In this document: positions 24,212 through 35,709 of the stretch, in pieces
How positions within the stretch are numbered: the first letter of the stretch is position 1
Layout of the letters: every line of letters starts with the position of its first letter
Assembly: GCA_032209605.1 (NCBI GenBank)
Contig: JASFXZ010000038.1
Coordinates: 1,116,001-1,180,000, forward strand
Length of the DNA: 64,000 bases
From: Mactromeris polynyma
Taxonomy: Eukaryota; Mollusca; Bivalvia; Venerida; Mactridae
Reading direction: 5' to 3'
Notes under the pieces: generated by a model
What the model saw: only the letters and a program-made list of their open reading frames with translations
Told to the model about the DNA's origin: nothing
Databases searched by the model: none
Translations under genes and position numbers: made by a program

Positions 24212-24960
24212 TTTGTACAACTTGTTCTATTTTTTAGGCATGCCCTGGAACCTGGACTTAAGTTGGCAGTCACCAATCGCCACCTTGCAGCTGGTGCTTC
24301 CTACGCAGACCTGATGTACTCCTTTCGTGTAGCTAAGAACACCACGGGCGTCTTCATACCAGAAGCCATCATACAGGATTATGCAGAGGAGGTACTGCCA
24401 CCTGTCATCACCCCTGAGCAGTGGAAGCAGATTGCCGACTTCCAAATCGAGTGGAACTTTTCTCATGCATGTGGTGCAATTGATGACAAGCGTGTCCATT
24501 AGTAGACTTCCAAGGACTCTGGTTCACTGTGCTATAATTACAATGACTTCTTTTTTCATGATAATACTCGCCGTCGTCGATGCATAAACCAAGTTTATCT
24601 GAATCGTAGCCGGAGTTAATGGCAGTGCCTCTGATGTTCAAGAATCTGCTAGAGTAAGATATCTTGGTCTACCACCCGTTCTGCCTGCCTGGCGACGAGA
24701 AGAACACATCATACTTCATAATAGGGGATGATGCTTTCCACTCAAAACTAGCAAAAGGTGATCAGACGCAAGAACGGTCACTGCAACTATGTTCACTACG
24801 ATTTGTTAGGATATAATAAAAGTTTTTCTTTCTTGCATACCAGACCGGGATTTCACATGTTTACACCGTCGCTGGAATACCGTCCCCACACCAAGTCAGT
24901 GATAGATGTTTTATCTTGCGTAACTCTACCTTTTTCAAGAAATAAAGGACGCGATTGAAA
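24212..24960 (+). pseudogene. PIF/Harbinger transposase remnant, copy 1
   Basis: The plus frame 24240-24502 reads ALEPGLKLAVTNRHLAAGAS, SYADLMYSFRVAKNT, then WNFSHACGAIDDKR, the segment before and including the first catalytic Asp of HARBI1-like nucleases. After a stop, FFMIILAVVDA and IIGDDAFHSKLA (the second Asp region, about 24718-24750) appear in shifted frames. The sequence starts at what is an intron-exon junction in the longer copy at 54434-55530. The nuclease would excise and integrate Harbinger DNA; this copy is dead. Confidence 0.8.
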
Positions 24961-25350
24961 GGACGACTAACGTTTGATGGACGTTCTATGCAGATGGAAA
25001 TATCCGTCTGTCGATTAACTGGTTAGGTTCAAAATAGAGCTGAATTATAAGAAGTTTCACTGGATTCCGATACAATATAATCTAACCGGGTCGTGGGTTT
25101 GAGGCGCGTAGCTACCTTTACGCTAAATACACCGTTGCGTACGCATAAAAACTAGAAAAATGTGCAATAACCAGGAGTTGAGCATTTGTATGCAGTTTTG
25201 AATATAAATGTTCTAAATATATATCGGATCAATATTTACTGCACTGCTTGTGAAAATGTTACCAGATTGTACCACGAATGTTCTAGAAAACTGTTTTCGT
25301 CCTGTGTATTGTGCCCTTAGACCATCCTAGATTGTTTGCATGTACATTCT
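24961..25350. repeat. Tail of the duplicated Harbinger block
   Basis: It matches 55600-55895, with shared words such as ACACCGTTGCGTA and ACCAGATTGTACCACGAA. The two copies diverge just after 25350, exactly where TLR E sequence begins in the other copy. Confidence 0.65.
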
Positions 25351-26164
25351 AACAGATCTGGCTACGACCCTGACTTTGGCAAACCTCGTTCCACAAAAAA
25401 CATGTTTCCGAGAGCTGAATATTTCCATCCGCACACTAAGGCAGTGATGCATTTTTCTTGCAAATCTTTCTTCGAGAAACAATCTCACGTACATGAAAAC
25501 TGTCTAGAGACATAGGTACAATTTTCTGATATCACACATTGCGTTTAACAGCAAGTTATCATAAGGTATTTGATACAATTATTATTAAGCGAGTTTAGAC
25601 TGACAAAACGTGTACTTTGGAAATTTAACATACATTTAAAACACAAATAGAAATAAAAACTCTACAGCGATTTAGAACCTTAAAACTGCTATAAATATAA
25701 AAGATAGCTAGCAGGTAGTTTTTGATGATTACCTGTTAATGCGAATGTTGTGGGCAGATGAGTTGCTGCACGCATAAAATAATTGTACCCTGTGCTCTAC
25801 TTTTTACGTGCATATCTGTCTATTGAATCCTTTAGCGCATTTGTAGTAATGTTCTGATCAGCTATACTAATTTCACTTATTTCAGTATTTTAAAGGGAAG
25901 ATAATTCTACAATGACTCGCGGTACAACTATGATTTGAGCTGCGCTTCCCGTCACTGACACCTATCTGTAGTACACGTTTCATAAAACATTCTGTTTGTG
26001 TTAAACTACCGACAAGCTTAAACAGATTTTATTGAATGAATATGTTAAGGGAAGAGAAAATGTAAAACGTTCCTTATGCAGTTTATGTATCGTGTAAACA
26101 TTGTTTATTTACCGAGAATTAAATGCAGACAATGAGTACACAGTGAGCGTAAAATTGTTAACAA
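25351..26164. other. AT-rich stretch, nothing firm
   Basis: Around 25400-25460 a faint second echo of the 24860-24930 sequence can be seen. No gene was recognised. Confidence 0.4.
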
Positions 26165-26690
26165 ACTGCAAGTGAAACTAGAATGCGTCCATAAGACACA
26201 GATGCCCCCACTTGCAGCCTTTGTCACAAAAGCAAATGCTATTATTATGCTCATAGTGAGTGAATGGATATCAAAATTACCAAGTGAACAACTGTACTGA
26301 TTATGGTGATAAGTCAAGGCTCATAACATACTGGGCACAGCCAATCATGAAACCCCAGGTGCACAACTACACATGCTGGTGAACATTCCTGCAAAGATTA
26401 ATGACTCTGGCTCATATACTCTTGGAGATATGAGTGACACAAGATTGCATACTCTGTAGGCTATATTTTAACTAAGTCAAGGAACATAACTCTGCACTTA
26501 CTGGGCACAGCCAAACATGAAACCCCAGGTGCACAACTTCACATGCTTGTGAACATTCCTGTAAAGTTTAACGACTCCGGCTCATATTGTTTTAGAGATA
26601 TGAGTGACACAATATTTTTGTGACGGACGGACAAGGGCAAATCTATATCCCCCCCCCCTTTTCAGAGTGGGGGGCATAAAAATGTAACAA
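26165..26690 (-). repeat. Interspersed repeat, copy 2 (inverted relative to 6085)
   Basis: It shares both ends and the internally doubled unit with copy 1. The C-rich end with GACGGACGGACAAGGGCAAA lies at 26620-26680, and the other end reads ACTAGAATGCGTCCATAAGA at about 26176. Confidence 0.65.
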
Positions 26691-27186
26691 TAGTGTTGTT
26701 CAGCAAGGGAAATGGTGAAATTCTTTATGTACAGTGAGTGAAATATTCATGATTGTCTATATGCGATGAAAAAATGAAGTATGTTCATGAGCTTTGTAAG
26801 AAAGAAAAAATAATTAATTTTATTTAAAAGATTAATATCTGGTTATCGTTGGCGATGAATGATGACGAGGAAGTTTTAAACCTCTTGATGATATATCTAA
26901 ACAAATATAGATGAAAGTTCATAAAAACTACGTCTACACTTCTTAAACATCAAATTTATAATGTAGTCTAAGCCAATACAAAATTGTATATATACATTTG
27001 TTTAGTCCATTTATTATATGGGCGTTTATTCAAAGACACACTGAAATTGTAAAATCAATTGTTTGAGATATAATATTGGAATATATCCAATATTTTGTCA
27101 AGTCAAACGATAATTTATGCAATATAGAATATCGATTCAGCTACAACTTCTACAAGTTAGTGCCTTTCATAATACGGTAAGAGCTG

Positions 27187-27310
27187 TTACATTTCGTTTC
27201 TAATAGTTGTATCCAGATTTTGCCAGAATAAAAGTTCTCCTTGCTCGTCTGTTGTATACTCTAAGTAGGTGTTTCTGCGTAGCCACTGCAACATTTCATT
27301 GGGCATTTTA
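27187..27310 (-). pseudogene. TLR copy C, C-terminal TIR scrap
   Basis: Only the last 40 or so TIR codons remain, in frame and with the normal stop (27187-27189): MPNEMLQWLRRNTYLEYTTD and the box 3 FWQNL. Homology to the other copies stops abruptly at about 27310. The 3' flank (26691-27186) is shared with copy D (38730-39190), so a whole duplication unit was once here and was cut at this point. Confidence 0.85.
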
Positions 27311-28117
27311 CGACGTGAAAACCGAAACAGTCAATCGTTTTAGGCAATTTGTTTGTATTCATGAATATTCCGTTATTAGTGATAACGAATACTTTTATCA
27401 GAATACCGACGCAATTTAGCGCAAATATACATGAGTGTACTGTTTCACATCAAGTTGGATTCGACGAGTTTCAATAGTTGTAATCCGAAATTCGTTTATG
27501 TTCGGCGTTATGAACTGTTATGGGTGTCACGATACACCTGAAACTACTGCGATACATTTGAATATCGCTCGATATTGTAAGTTACATAGTTATCTATTGA
27601 CCTGGTACGGTATGATGCTTGGTGATTAGAAATCCGTACCAAAGGGGTGTAACTTATTATTGAAGTAGCAGGTACAAGACAACAGCACGGTCGGGACTTC
27701 AGCTACAAAACTTAATCGTGGTCAATTATAGTAGAACAATACACGGATATGTTGACACCCCTGGTCAGGCATGGGGTAATCATCAAAAATAGTCATAATG
27801 ATTTATAATCGATTAATATTTCCCAGTAATCAGGCGTAATCATTAATCATGCATGTTTGTGATTACTTTAATCATAATTTAATCGATTACAGCCAAAAAT
27901 GGCCACTAATCATGGTTATTTTATGATTATTTTCAGATTACTTCGGTTTTTATTCCATTTTCTACCAAGTAGACATTTGAATAATTGGATCCATCATTAA
28001 AGAGTTATAGGTATAAAAGCATTGATTGACACTTCCATTGTTTAAAAACCAATTATACACTTATTTCTCACTTATTCATGGTTAAAGTTGTCATGTTGTA
28101 GCCCTAGGGTTTAACTG
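27311..28117. other. Spacer with possible hAT-like ends
   Basis: It contains GGGTGTCAC (27522) and its near reverse complement GTTGACACCC (27751), followed by CAGGCATGGGGTAATC (27766). These resemble termini of small hAT elements, but none is proven. No gene was recognised. Confidence 0.35.
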
Positions 28118-31096
28118 GACAGAACAGAACATGTCGTTTATTACACCCAGGTATATATATACAGCATGGGGAAATAACATAAAATATTTACATTGTAATA
28201 ATACAGTATAATACAGTTCAAATACAAAAGAGAGTTCATATTTAAGAGAAAATAATTAATTATAACATTCGTAATCATGCATGATGGATAAGTGATTAAA
28301 CATTCTTATTGTTAATTTGAAAAATATCAGTAATTAATGCTTGCTACGCTGTTGTAGTTACATTGAGTCAACGGTTCTATTATATCACAAGTTTTCTAAT
28401 TTTAGCGTGAGGTCGACTAAAATAGTTGGGAGAATAGTAACCTTTTCCACGTGAAAGTTGAGAATTAATTCATGATAATTTATAGATGTAGAGGAAAAAA
28501 ACAAAGCTTAACCAATATACTGTAGTAAGAGTAAAAAAAGAAAAAACCTTGTGTATATTGTCTTTGCAATCATTAATTAGGGAAAGTGGAAAAATATGAA
28601 GTTACATTTTATCGGATATGTGACTTAAATATGTACATACACAGAAAAAGGTACATTGAAATAAGTACTGTTCTTCCGAGCGCGGTTGATTTAAGCCACA
28701 TATTGTACATTTCCTATCATTGTACGGTGTTCTATCGTAGCGCACAGTTTCAACAGTCAGTTTATGATTTGCGGTTCTATATTTGAATAGATTTATAGAG
28801 TCATCCCGGTCCAAGAGTTTAAAGTAATCCTCGAGTTTATGTTCTTGTTTAAAACTAGAGTATATTGTGCCTTTATTTGATTGATGAAGGTGTGCATGCC
28901 ATGATTGTTTATATTGATCGACTAATGTTTGCTTTATGTGTTTATGGATATTAGTTTGGTTAATATTGATTTGATTTTCCCACAGATCTGGTCGACCTAC
29001 GGAGTTAAGAATTTCTCTTACTGTAGTTAACCATTTGAATTCGTAATTATGTTGATTTAGCATAAACCTATACGTTAGGGACGATATTTTAGTATGTCTC
29101 CCAGTTATAAGGCGATTCCATAATGAAATAATTTTGGATTTTACAATTATATTTATTGGGTATCTTCCAAGTTCACCCATTATCATATATAAAGGTGTTG
29201 ATTTACGAGCCTTTGTAAATTTACGTAAAAAATTGTTATGTACATTTTCTAATAAATCAAGATTTTCAAAGCCGAACACTTCTGAGCCGTAGGTTAAGAT
29301 TGGTAAAACAGTATGGTCAAATAGTTTAATAATAAGATCAATTAGTAAGTCGGAACTATTTGATTTCGCAAAAAGCAAGTATAAAGCCTTTGTTGCCTGT
29401 TCCGCAACGTGTTTTCGAACTTTGAGAAATGATCCGTTACTCGAAAACGGCACTCCAAGATAGTGATAGTTATCGGTAATTTCGATATCATTATTACCTA
29501 ATACAAAATTGAATTGTTTTAGCTGTTTTGCTCCAACTATAACTATTTTAGTTTTATTTAAGTTAACCTTCAGGTGCCAATTTATGCAATAATTATTAAA
29601 ATGGTTTAAACAGTTCTGAATGTCACTTGCCAGATTAGATAGAAGAATGGTATCATCTGCGTAATGTAGAATTAATAGGTTAAGCCATAGTGTTAGATCG
29701 TGTGTGTCTAGAAGTTATACTCCAACAGTACCATTATTTTGTAAATAGTTTGTAGATCATTGAGGTACATTGCGAATAATACTGGGGATAAATTTTCACC
29801 TTGTCTTACACCAATTTCTGACATAAACGAGTCGGACATTTGTCCTTCATGTGAAATAGATGATTTTATGTTTGTGTACATATTATTTAGGATTGTGAAA
29901 AATCCGTTAATATCGTCTTGAAGAAATTTGTACAATAGGCCGATGCGCCATACCTTATCAAACGCTTGTGAAAAATCAATGAAAGCACAAAACAGCTTTA
30001 GCTTCTTCTTCTTTAGTATTTCAACTAGAGCATACAAGGTAAAAATATGATCGGCACACGAATAGCCTTTACGAAAGCCTGCTTGATTTTCACTTAAGAT
30101 ATCGTTGTTTTCAATGAAGTTTGTTAATCTATTATTTAGTACTGATGTGAATAGTTTTCCTAGGCAGCTAAGGATTGTGATTCGTCGATAATTATTTGGA
30201 TCGTTTGTTTGTCCTTTATTCTTAAAAATTGGAACTATTGATCATTCAAGCCAGGTATTTGGAATTATACCAGAGTCTAAAATGCAATTAAATAGCTTCG
30301 TGTATGTTGGAAGCAGGATATCCTTTGTACTTTTTATGTATTCATTCCTAATACTATCAGATAGGCTAGGTGTTTTACCATTGATCAAATTAAAGATGCA
30401 TTTGAGTATTTCTGCTTGAGTGATTTTAGCGTTTAGATAAACATTGTGGATAGGATACTGGGATGTATCGTCATAGTTGATTTGCTCATCAATGTCATTC
30501 GTATTTATGTTTTTGAAATGATTATAGAAATCGTCAATGTTTGGAGAGACAGTTTCCAATGCTATGGGTTTAAGATTGTTCAATAATTTCTTCGGATTTT
30601 TGTCAATCATATTACGTAATTTTAGTGAGTTTGCTTTCTTTTCTTGTTTAATGAAAAAGTCCATTGTTCTTTTGTAATTTATGCTAGCATCGCCCAGTCG
30701 TATTTTATTAATTTCTGATGAATTTGAGCGATAATTAGTTCTAGCATCATGGTAGTTAATTCGGGCTTTATGACATTTTGGGCCAAACCGAGATTTCTTA
30801 TTATTTTGAGGGCGCATTTGATTTGTTTTGCTACCAAACGTTGTGTGTGCTGAGTCGTGGAAAATTTGTTGCAAATCAGTAGTTATTTATCTAATTTATT
30901 TTGTAATGATTTTAAGTGATCTTGATTAATATTATTCCGGAAATCGTTTGTGGGATTATCGTCCCATGGTGAATTAGGGGTGCCACTTTGAGTGGAATCA
31001 GCGTTATTAGAATTGGTGATCCCAATTCCTTCCTGATTTACGTTTATAATTTTGACTTCTATGTTTGGAAAGAAATACATAATCATCAATATCTAC
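28118..31096 (-). mobile_element. Non-LTR retrotransposon, nearly complete RT region, broken
   Basis: Minus-strand frames cover the linker and N-terminal RT (30242-30874), RT core (29708-30037; AFIDFSQAFDKVW, GVRQGENLSPVLFA) and C-terminal region (28602-29453; YGSEVFGFENLDLL, GELGRYP, Cys/His end CTICGLNQ). The catalytic box HYADDTILL is read at about 29640-29665. Lesions visible are a TGA where a Trp is expected (30242-30244), a frameshift near 29710 and another near 30885. The 3' end near 28118 has AATAAAC followed by GTTCTGTTCTGTCC, a pentamer-type tail. The endonuclease is missing, so the copy is 5' truncated. Confidence 0.8.
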
Positions 31097-31550
31097 AATA
31101 TTTATCTACAACGGTTTATTTACTGAAATTCCAGCCTACCAAATCAACAAACTACAGCGAGTCAAAAATCATGCCGCTAGAGTGGTAATGAATGCTTCCT
31201 TTGAACAACCAAGTGCTGAACTTCTAAAAGAATTACACTGGCTTCCAGTTAAAGCTAGAGTCGTGTTCAAAGTCTTAATAATAGTTTTCCGTGTCATCAA
31301 TAGTACAGCTCCAGTATATCTGAGGGAAATGTTTGTACCTACTCGACAACGGTACAGATTGCGATCAGAAAGTGACACTAACTTTAAAATACCTAGACGG
31401 CGAACACAATTAGCAGACAGATCTATGGCCGTTGTAGGTCCCAAATGGTGGAATAATCTACCGAGTTATCTGAAAGACATTTATTCTGAAGCCAGTTTTA
31501 GATCAAAACTGAAAACACATTTGTACAGTCAGTTTCATGAACAATGAGTA
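31097..31550 (+). pseudogene. 3' fragment of a CR1/L2-like retrotransposon
   Basis: The plus frame reads IPAYQINKLQRVKNHAARVV, then LHWLPVKARVVFKVL, APVYLREM, YRLRS, WWNNLPSYLKD and FRSKLKTHLY. This is the typical C-terminal end of CR1/L2/Daphne-type ORF2 proteins. The RT is missing. It abuts the minus-strand element at 31096 directly, so one inserted into or beside the other. Confidence 0.8.
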
Positions 31551-31906
31551 TGCTCTGGTTAAATACAAAATACCTGTAGTGATATAAATCAGTATTGATA
31601 TATACTTAAGGACTTTGAAAACGCACGACTGTATTATATGTTTTTTTTACACGAAAACGAAATACGAAGGATTCCATCAAATGTATATCATATTTACTTT
31701 ATAAAACATAAACTTAACAACTGAAAATATTCCAAAATGTTGGAAAGTGTATGTACACAAGTCCGTCAAAGTACATCAGGTGTAAATCCAAACATCACAC
31801 TTTTTTCAACACAATGAGGTTAACAAACCAAATACACAAACTTAAAAATATCCTCAGAAACACAGTCACTCGAAGCTTTCTAAACTTAAAATCAACACAG
31901 GATTCT
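31551..31906. other. Spacer, possible 3' part of a Tc1 scrap
   Basis: No gene seen. The part near 31730-31900 may be the 3' UTR of the Tc1 fragment that follows. Confidence 0.35.
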
Positions 31907-32110
31907 TCAGTAACGACAGTGCCCACCATTGGCGTCCCCCACAGCTGTACATCTTCGCCGCATGGACCTCACTAGAGTCCGGATATAAGCCTGTGGGATC
32001 TGATGCCATTCAGTCAGAAGTGCAGCACGTAGTCCTTGTGCGTCATAAATTTGAAGCCTATTTAAATCGGACAACTGACAAATTTCGCTCATGCTTATCT
32101 TATCAGATGT
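31907..32110 (-). pseudogene. Tc1/mariner transposase C-terminal scrap
   Basis: The minus frame ends LTEWHQIPQAYIRTLVRSMR and then GGHCRY, the conserved C-terminus of Tc1-like transposases (compare VHEWNAIPADVIRRYVRSMR in the element at 60753). The catalytic core is absent. The preceding residues are weakly similar and may contain a frameshift. Confidence 0.75.
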
Positions 32111-32685
32111 TGACTCAGGCCCCATGTCGACAATTTGGCGTGTAGCAAGCACCGCCCCTGGCCTACTCGACCATAACGGTCGTATGTCACAGTATCCAAT
32201 CAGAGCGCTCGGCACATTTTATCCGGCTAATCAAATTACGTGGAGTAACCGTACGTTCGAATACTACCGAAATACCCGTAAATTTTAAATAGAAAAATCA
32301 ACACGTAAAGGCTATACAAAACCATTCAATTAATCCATTGTTGAAGTGTTGCATCATATGCTATTGTCAAAATAACTGATTAAGGCAGCTAAACAACATT
32401 GTACGAGTGTATGAGTCGTAGTCGATTTTAATTTAATAGATCCAGTACCGCGCTTGTGCGTAATTTCGTTATTACGAACTTTATCCAATGTGACTAGGTT
32501 CATGTCTTCTTTGAATACGCGTAGTTGCCTCGTGCATAAAATTCAAGAAAATAAAAGGCAAAACACAGACGCACTCATTTACACACAGCTTCAGAGGGTA
32601 AATTAGGTAAACAAAATACTTCAAATTGATAATTGAGATTTTCAAGGATCATTTCCGTTACTCTGTTGTCATTGTCGTCACATGG
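32111..32685. other. Spacer, nothing recognised
   Basis: No gene or repeat recognised. Confidence 0.4.
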
Positions 32686-33034
32686 TGTCATTTCCGTTAC
32701 AGTCACTTTGATTTGGACACAGAAAAATCCCCAGAAACAGATCTGACAAGGACTTTTTAAATTGTTTTATCTGTTACATGCGCCCCCGTTGGGGATATTT
32801 TTTGACAGACTCGAGTGCTTTAGATAATGGTAGGGGACAATGGAGGATAACAGATAATATTTTGACGATGAATACTTCAGACGTTTTATTTGATATTCTA
32901 TCTTACATTGGTTTTTTGTTTTTAATCTTAAGATAAAGAGCGGATAAACAAATGTATACGGGTTCAAATTAAATGTGATTCACTGGTTAGAAAATTGAAT
33001 TATAGGAGAGTTTTGTCTTGTAACGGAAATGACA
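32686..33034. mobile_element. Short element bounded by a perfect 16-base inverted repeat
   Basis: TGTCATTTCCGTTACA at 32686-32701 is perfectly inverted at 33019-33034. A third, partial word (ATCATTTCCGTTAC) lies at about 32649. The 349-base interior has no coding capacity. The superfamily is unknown and no target duplication was identified. Confidence 0.45.
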
Positions 33035-33222
33035 CAAAGTTTACCTTAACTTTCAAACTAGAACAGACGGCTAAATGACTGATAAGAACTGTGTAAATGA
33101 GTAAAAAGCATTGCTCGAAATGTTTATAAACTGAAATGAATTGATTGGAATGCAGTTTTTTTCCTCATTTATTAATACAAAATAACAAGTTGAAATGCAC
33201 ATAAAATATAGAACGACTGACA

Positions 33223-33273
33223 TATTAGATAATACCACGGACATATAAACCATGTCCGTGGTATTATCTAATA
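33223..33273. repeat. Perfect 22-base hairpin
   Basis: TATTAGATAATACCACGGAC continues to 33244. After a 7-base loop the exact reverse complement runs to 33273. It could be a small foldback remnant, a recent palindromic duplication or a structured RNA. Confidence 0.75.
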
Positions 33274-34312
33274 CAATTGTTAACACCATATGAGGTAATG
33301 TAAAGACATATAACTTCGGACTACCAGTTTCAAAATTCGGGCTAGTTATTTCAAAGTATCACTAGTCCGGGACAAGTGACTTTCATAAACAATTCTCGAG
33401 CCCCGTAATGGCTTGGCCTGAAGCCCCAGGCCAAAACCCCGAACCGCTAAATTAACCGGTCGACAAGTTAAGAAAAACATACGTGTAGTGCATGTTACCT
33501 CGATATTGAAAAACATGGAATGTGATGGGACACTATTTGTACGTGATAAACTTTTTAGATTATTTGGGGTATACTTAAAATTCTATATAATGCAATTGCT
33601 TCGAAATAAAAATGAATTTACTGGGACTTTAAACTGTCCAAAGTTGAAAAAGCTCATAGATGAAATTACCTAGCCCAAGATGCTGGGCTCTATTCTAGGT
33701 CAATGTAGATCTGAGTTGTTATGATGAATCTGCTGGGTCAGAAAAATATTTATCTACATTTCGGAATACTACAGTAATTATTTAAATGTCAAGTTCATAA
33801 ATTTGTGTAGCTATTAAACTGAAAACAACATTTGGCTTCTAAATTTGGACGAAGTCTCCGTGCCACAGAGAGATACCTGGCTAAAGACACGTGTAACTTG
33901 ATACTCAATACTATCTCTTTCAGTATAATACCGAGCGTAGGAAGGGAAGCAACTAGAGTCCGTGTACCCGATTTCACACAGGACGCGGTTTCGCCCACCT
34001 GCTGATTACTGACGTTTTCTAAATGATTCCCAATTAAACAAGATATGTTTGTGGAACATTATGCCTCCTCATTATGCTGCACAAGTATACATGCTTGAAA
34101 TGTTTTTTGTGGTAAAAATGGTAAAAAAAGGGTTTCGTGGATGCATAGTTTGATTAGTGCCATATTGGAAACAGTAACAGTAACAACAGAAAGAGCTCAT
34201 CTCATGTATGCGATGAACTGACCTTAAACTTATATATAGATAGTCATGTACAATAGAAGTCCACAATTGTGTTATACTGAATATTCCAATTAATGGGATG
34301 TGTTTTAAATAC
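33274..34312. other. Spacer, nothing firm
   Basis: No gene was recognised in about 1 kb. The short open frames have no recognisable motifs. Confidence 0.4.
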
Positions 34313-34633
34313 AATTGACCTATGACCTTGACCCTTCATCCCATCACCCCAAAATAATTACATTTCCTCAGCTACCTAAACTAAATGTGTGGACCAAGTT
34401 ATGAAAGGTCAAGTGGTTCTCGAGTTATTGATCAGACACGGTTTGTGAACAATTGACCCCTGTGACATTGACCTTTGAGACTGTGACTCCAAAATCAATC
34501 GGGTTCTTCTGCTACCAAAGATATATGTGTGGACCAAGTTGGAGGATGAAAGGTCAAGGGGTTCTTGAGTTATAGATCAGAAACAGTTCGAAAACAATTG
34601 ACCCCTGTGACCTTGACCTTTGAGTTAGTGGAC
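34313..34633. repeat. Tandem repeat of about 140 bases, 2.3 copies
   Basis: Units start AATTGACC at 34313, 34451 and 34596. They contain TGTGTGGACCAAGTT and GACCTTGACCTTTGA-type words. The unit is probably an interspersed repeat that has tandemly duplicated. Confidence 0.7.
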
Positions 34634-35565
34634 CCAAGACCGGGCGATTGCTTTTCATTCGAGCAACGCATTAAGGGAAGCAGACTACCACAATTTGAGG
34701 CACAAAAGCAAACAAACATTGGTCAGTAGGTAAGAAGGTAAACGCCCATTCATTTATCTGGTAACTGCTAGAGAACCATAAAAAATATAACAGAGCAGAA
34801 GAAAAAGTATATTTCTTCATAAAATTATGGAAATTTTCCATAATTTGTCATAAATCCAATAATTTCTATTCTCCCAACTTAGAACTGTCAATCTAAACAA
34901 GACTTTATTCATCCCGTTTTTTCTTGCAACCTGTTTTCTACAAGCACAAATTTTACCAGCATAAGGAATATGTAAGTTGAACAGTGCAACCTCTCCAGAG
35001 CAGCACCCGTCTGGAGTAGCACATTTGAGCTGTTGTTGAGAGGTTGTTCCTCTGTTGAGGTTATATCGACAGCATTTATGTAACAATGGGAAAATTGACA
35101 ATGTTGTTGAAGAGAGTGTGTTGCTCAAGACTCTGAAGAGGTTGCACAGTATTTTAATGAATGATAGATTTACAAAATACACTACATAATTATTCATAAT
35201 AAGAAGACGAGTGAAATCATTTGGCCATATTAGGGGCCATGTTAAAGTACCATTCCCATACTAAAATAGTATGTTTTCCCCAAATTGTGCTTAAAATTCC
35301 TTTGCAACAAAGAAACAAAAAATATATAAGGTCATCTGGCGTTGATTTTACATTTCTTTAAACAAATTAAAACATTTGTTAGAAAGTGCTGTAAAGTTGT
35401 CATAATTGACTGAAAATGGTTTTTAAAAATAACATAAATATAATTTTATAAGTTTGGTTCAAACTCCCCATTTCATATTTAACATAACCTTGAATCCCTC
35501 ATTTGTATGGGTACGAGTCCTCTAAAAGTTGTCAACTGCCAGTAACCTACCCATGCCAATAGTTT
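34634..35565. other. Spacer, nothing firm
   Basis: No gene recognised. A 126-codon open minus frame (34817-35197) lacks any motif I can name and is probably chance. Confidence 0.35.
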
Positions 35566-35595
35566 AAGCTCTCTGTCTCTGTCTCTGTCTCTCTG

Positions 35596-35631
<36 letters not shown>

Positions 35632-35635
35632 TCTC
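35566..35635. repeat. Microsatellite of TCTCTG and TC units
   Basis: Alternating TCTCTG and TCTC units run for about 70 bases. Confidence 0.9.
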
Positions 35636-35709
35636 GTTGTCCACACCGAGTCTAGGAACAATATGATCCAGTGAATACAGATCAAAACAGCCAGAACTCG
35701 AGCTTGTCT

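Noticed and set aside
27519..27770. Possible small hAT element (GGGTGTCAC with GTTGACACCC)
   Set aside because: Only about 8 bases of inverted end match and no target duplication is visible.
34817..35197. 126-codon open minus frame
   Set aside because: No recognisable motif, AT-biased composition, no neighbours suggesting a gene; probably chance.
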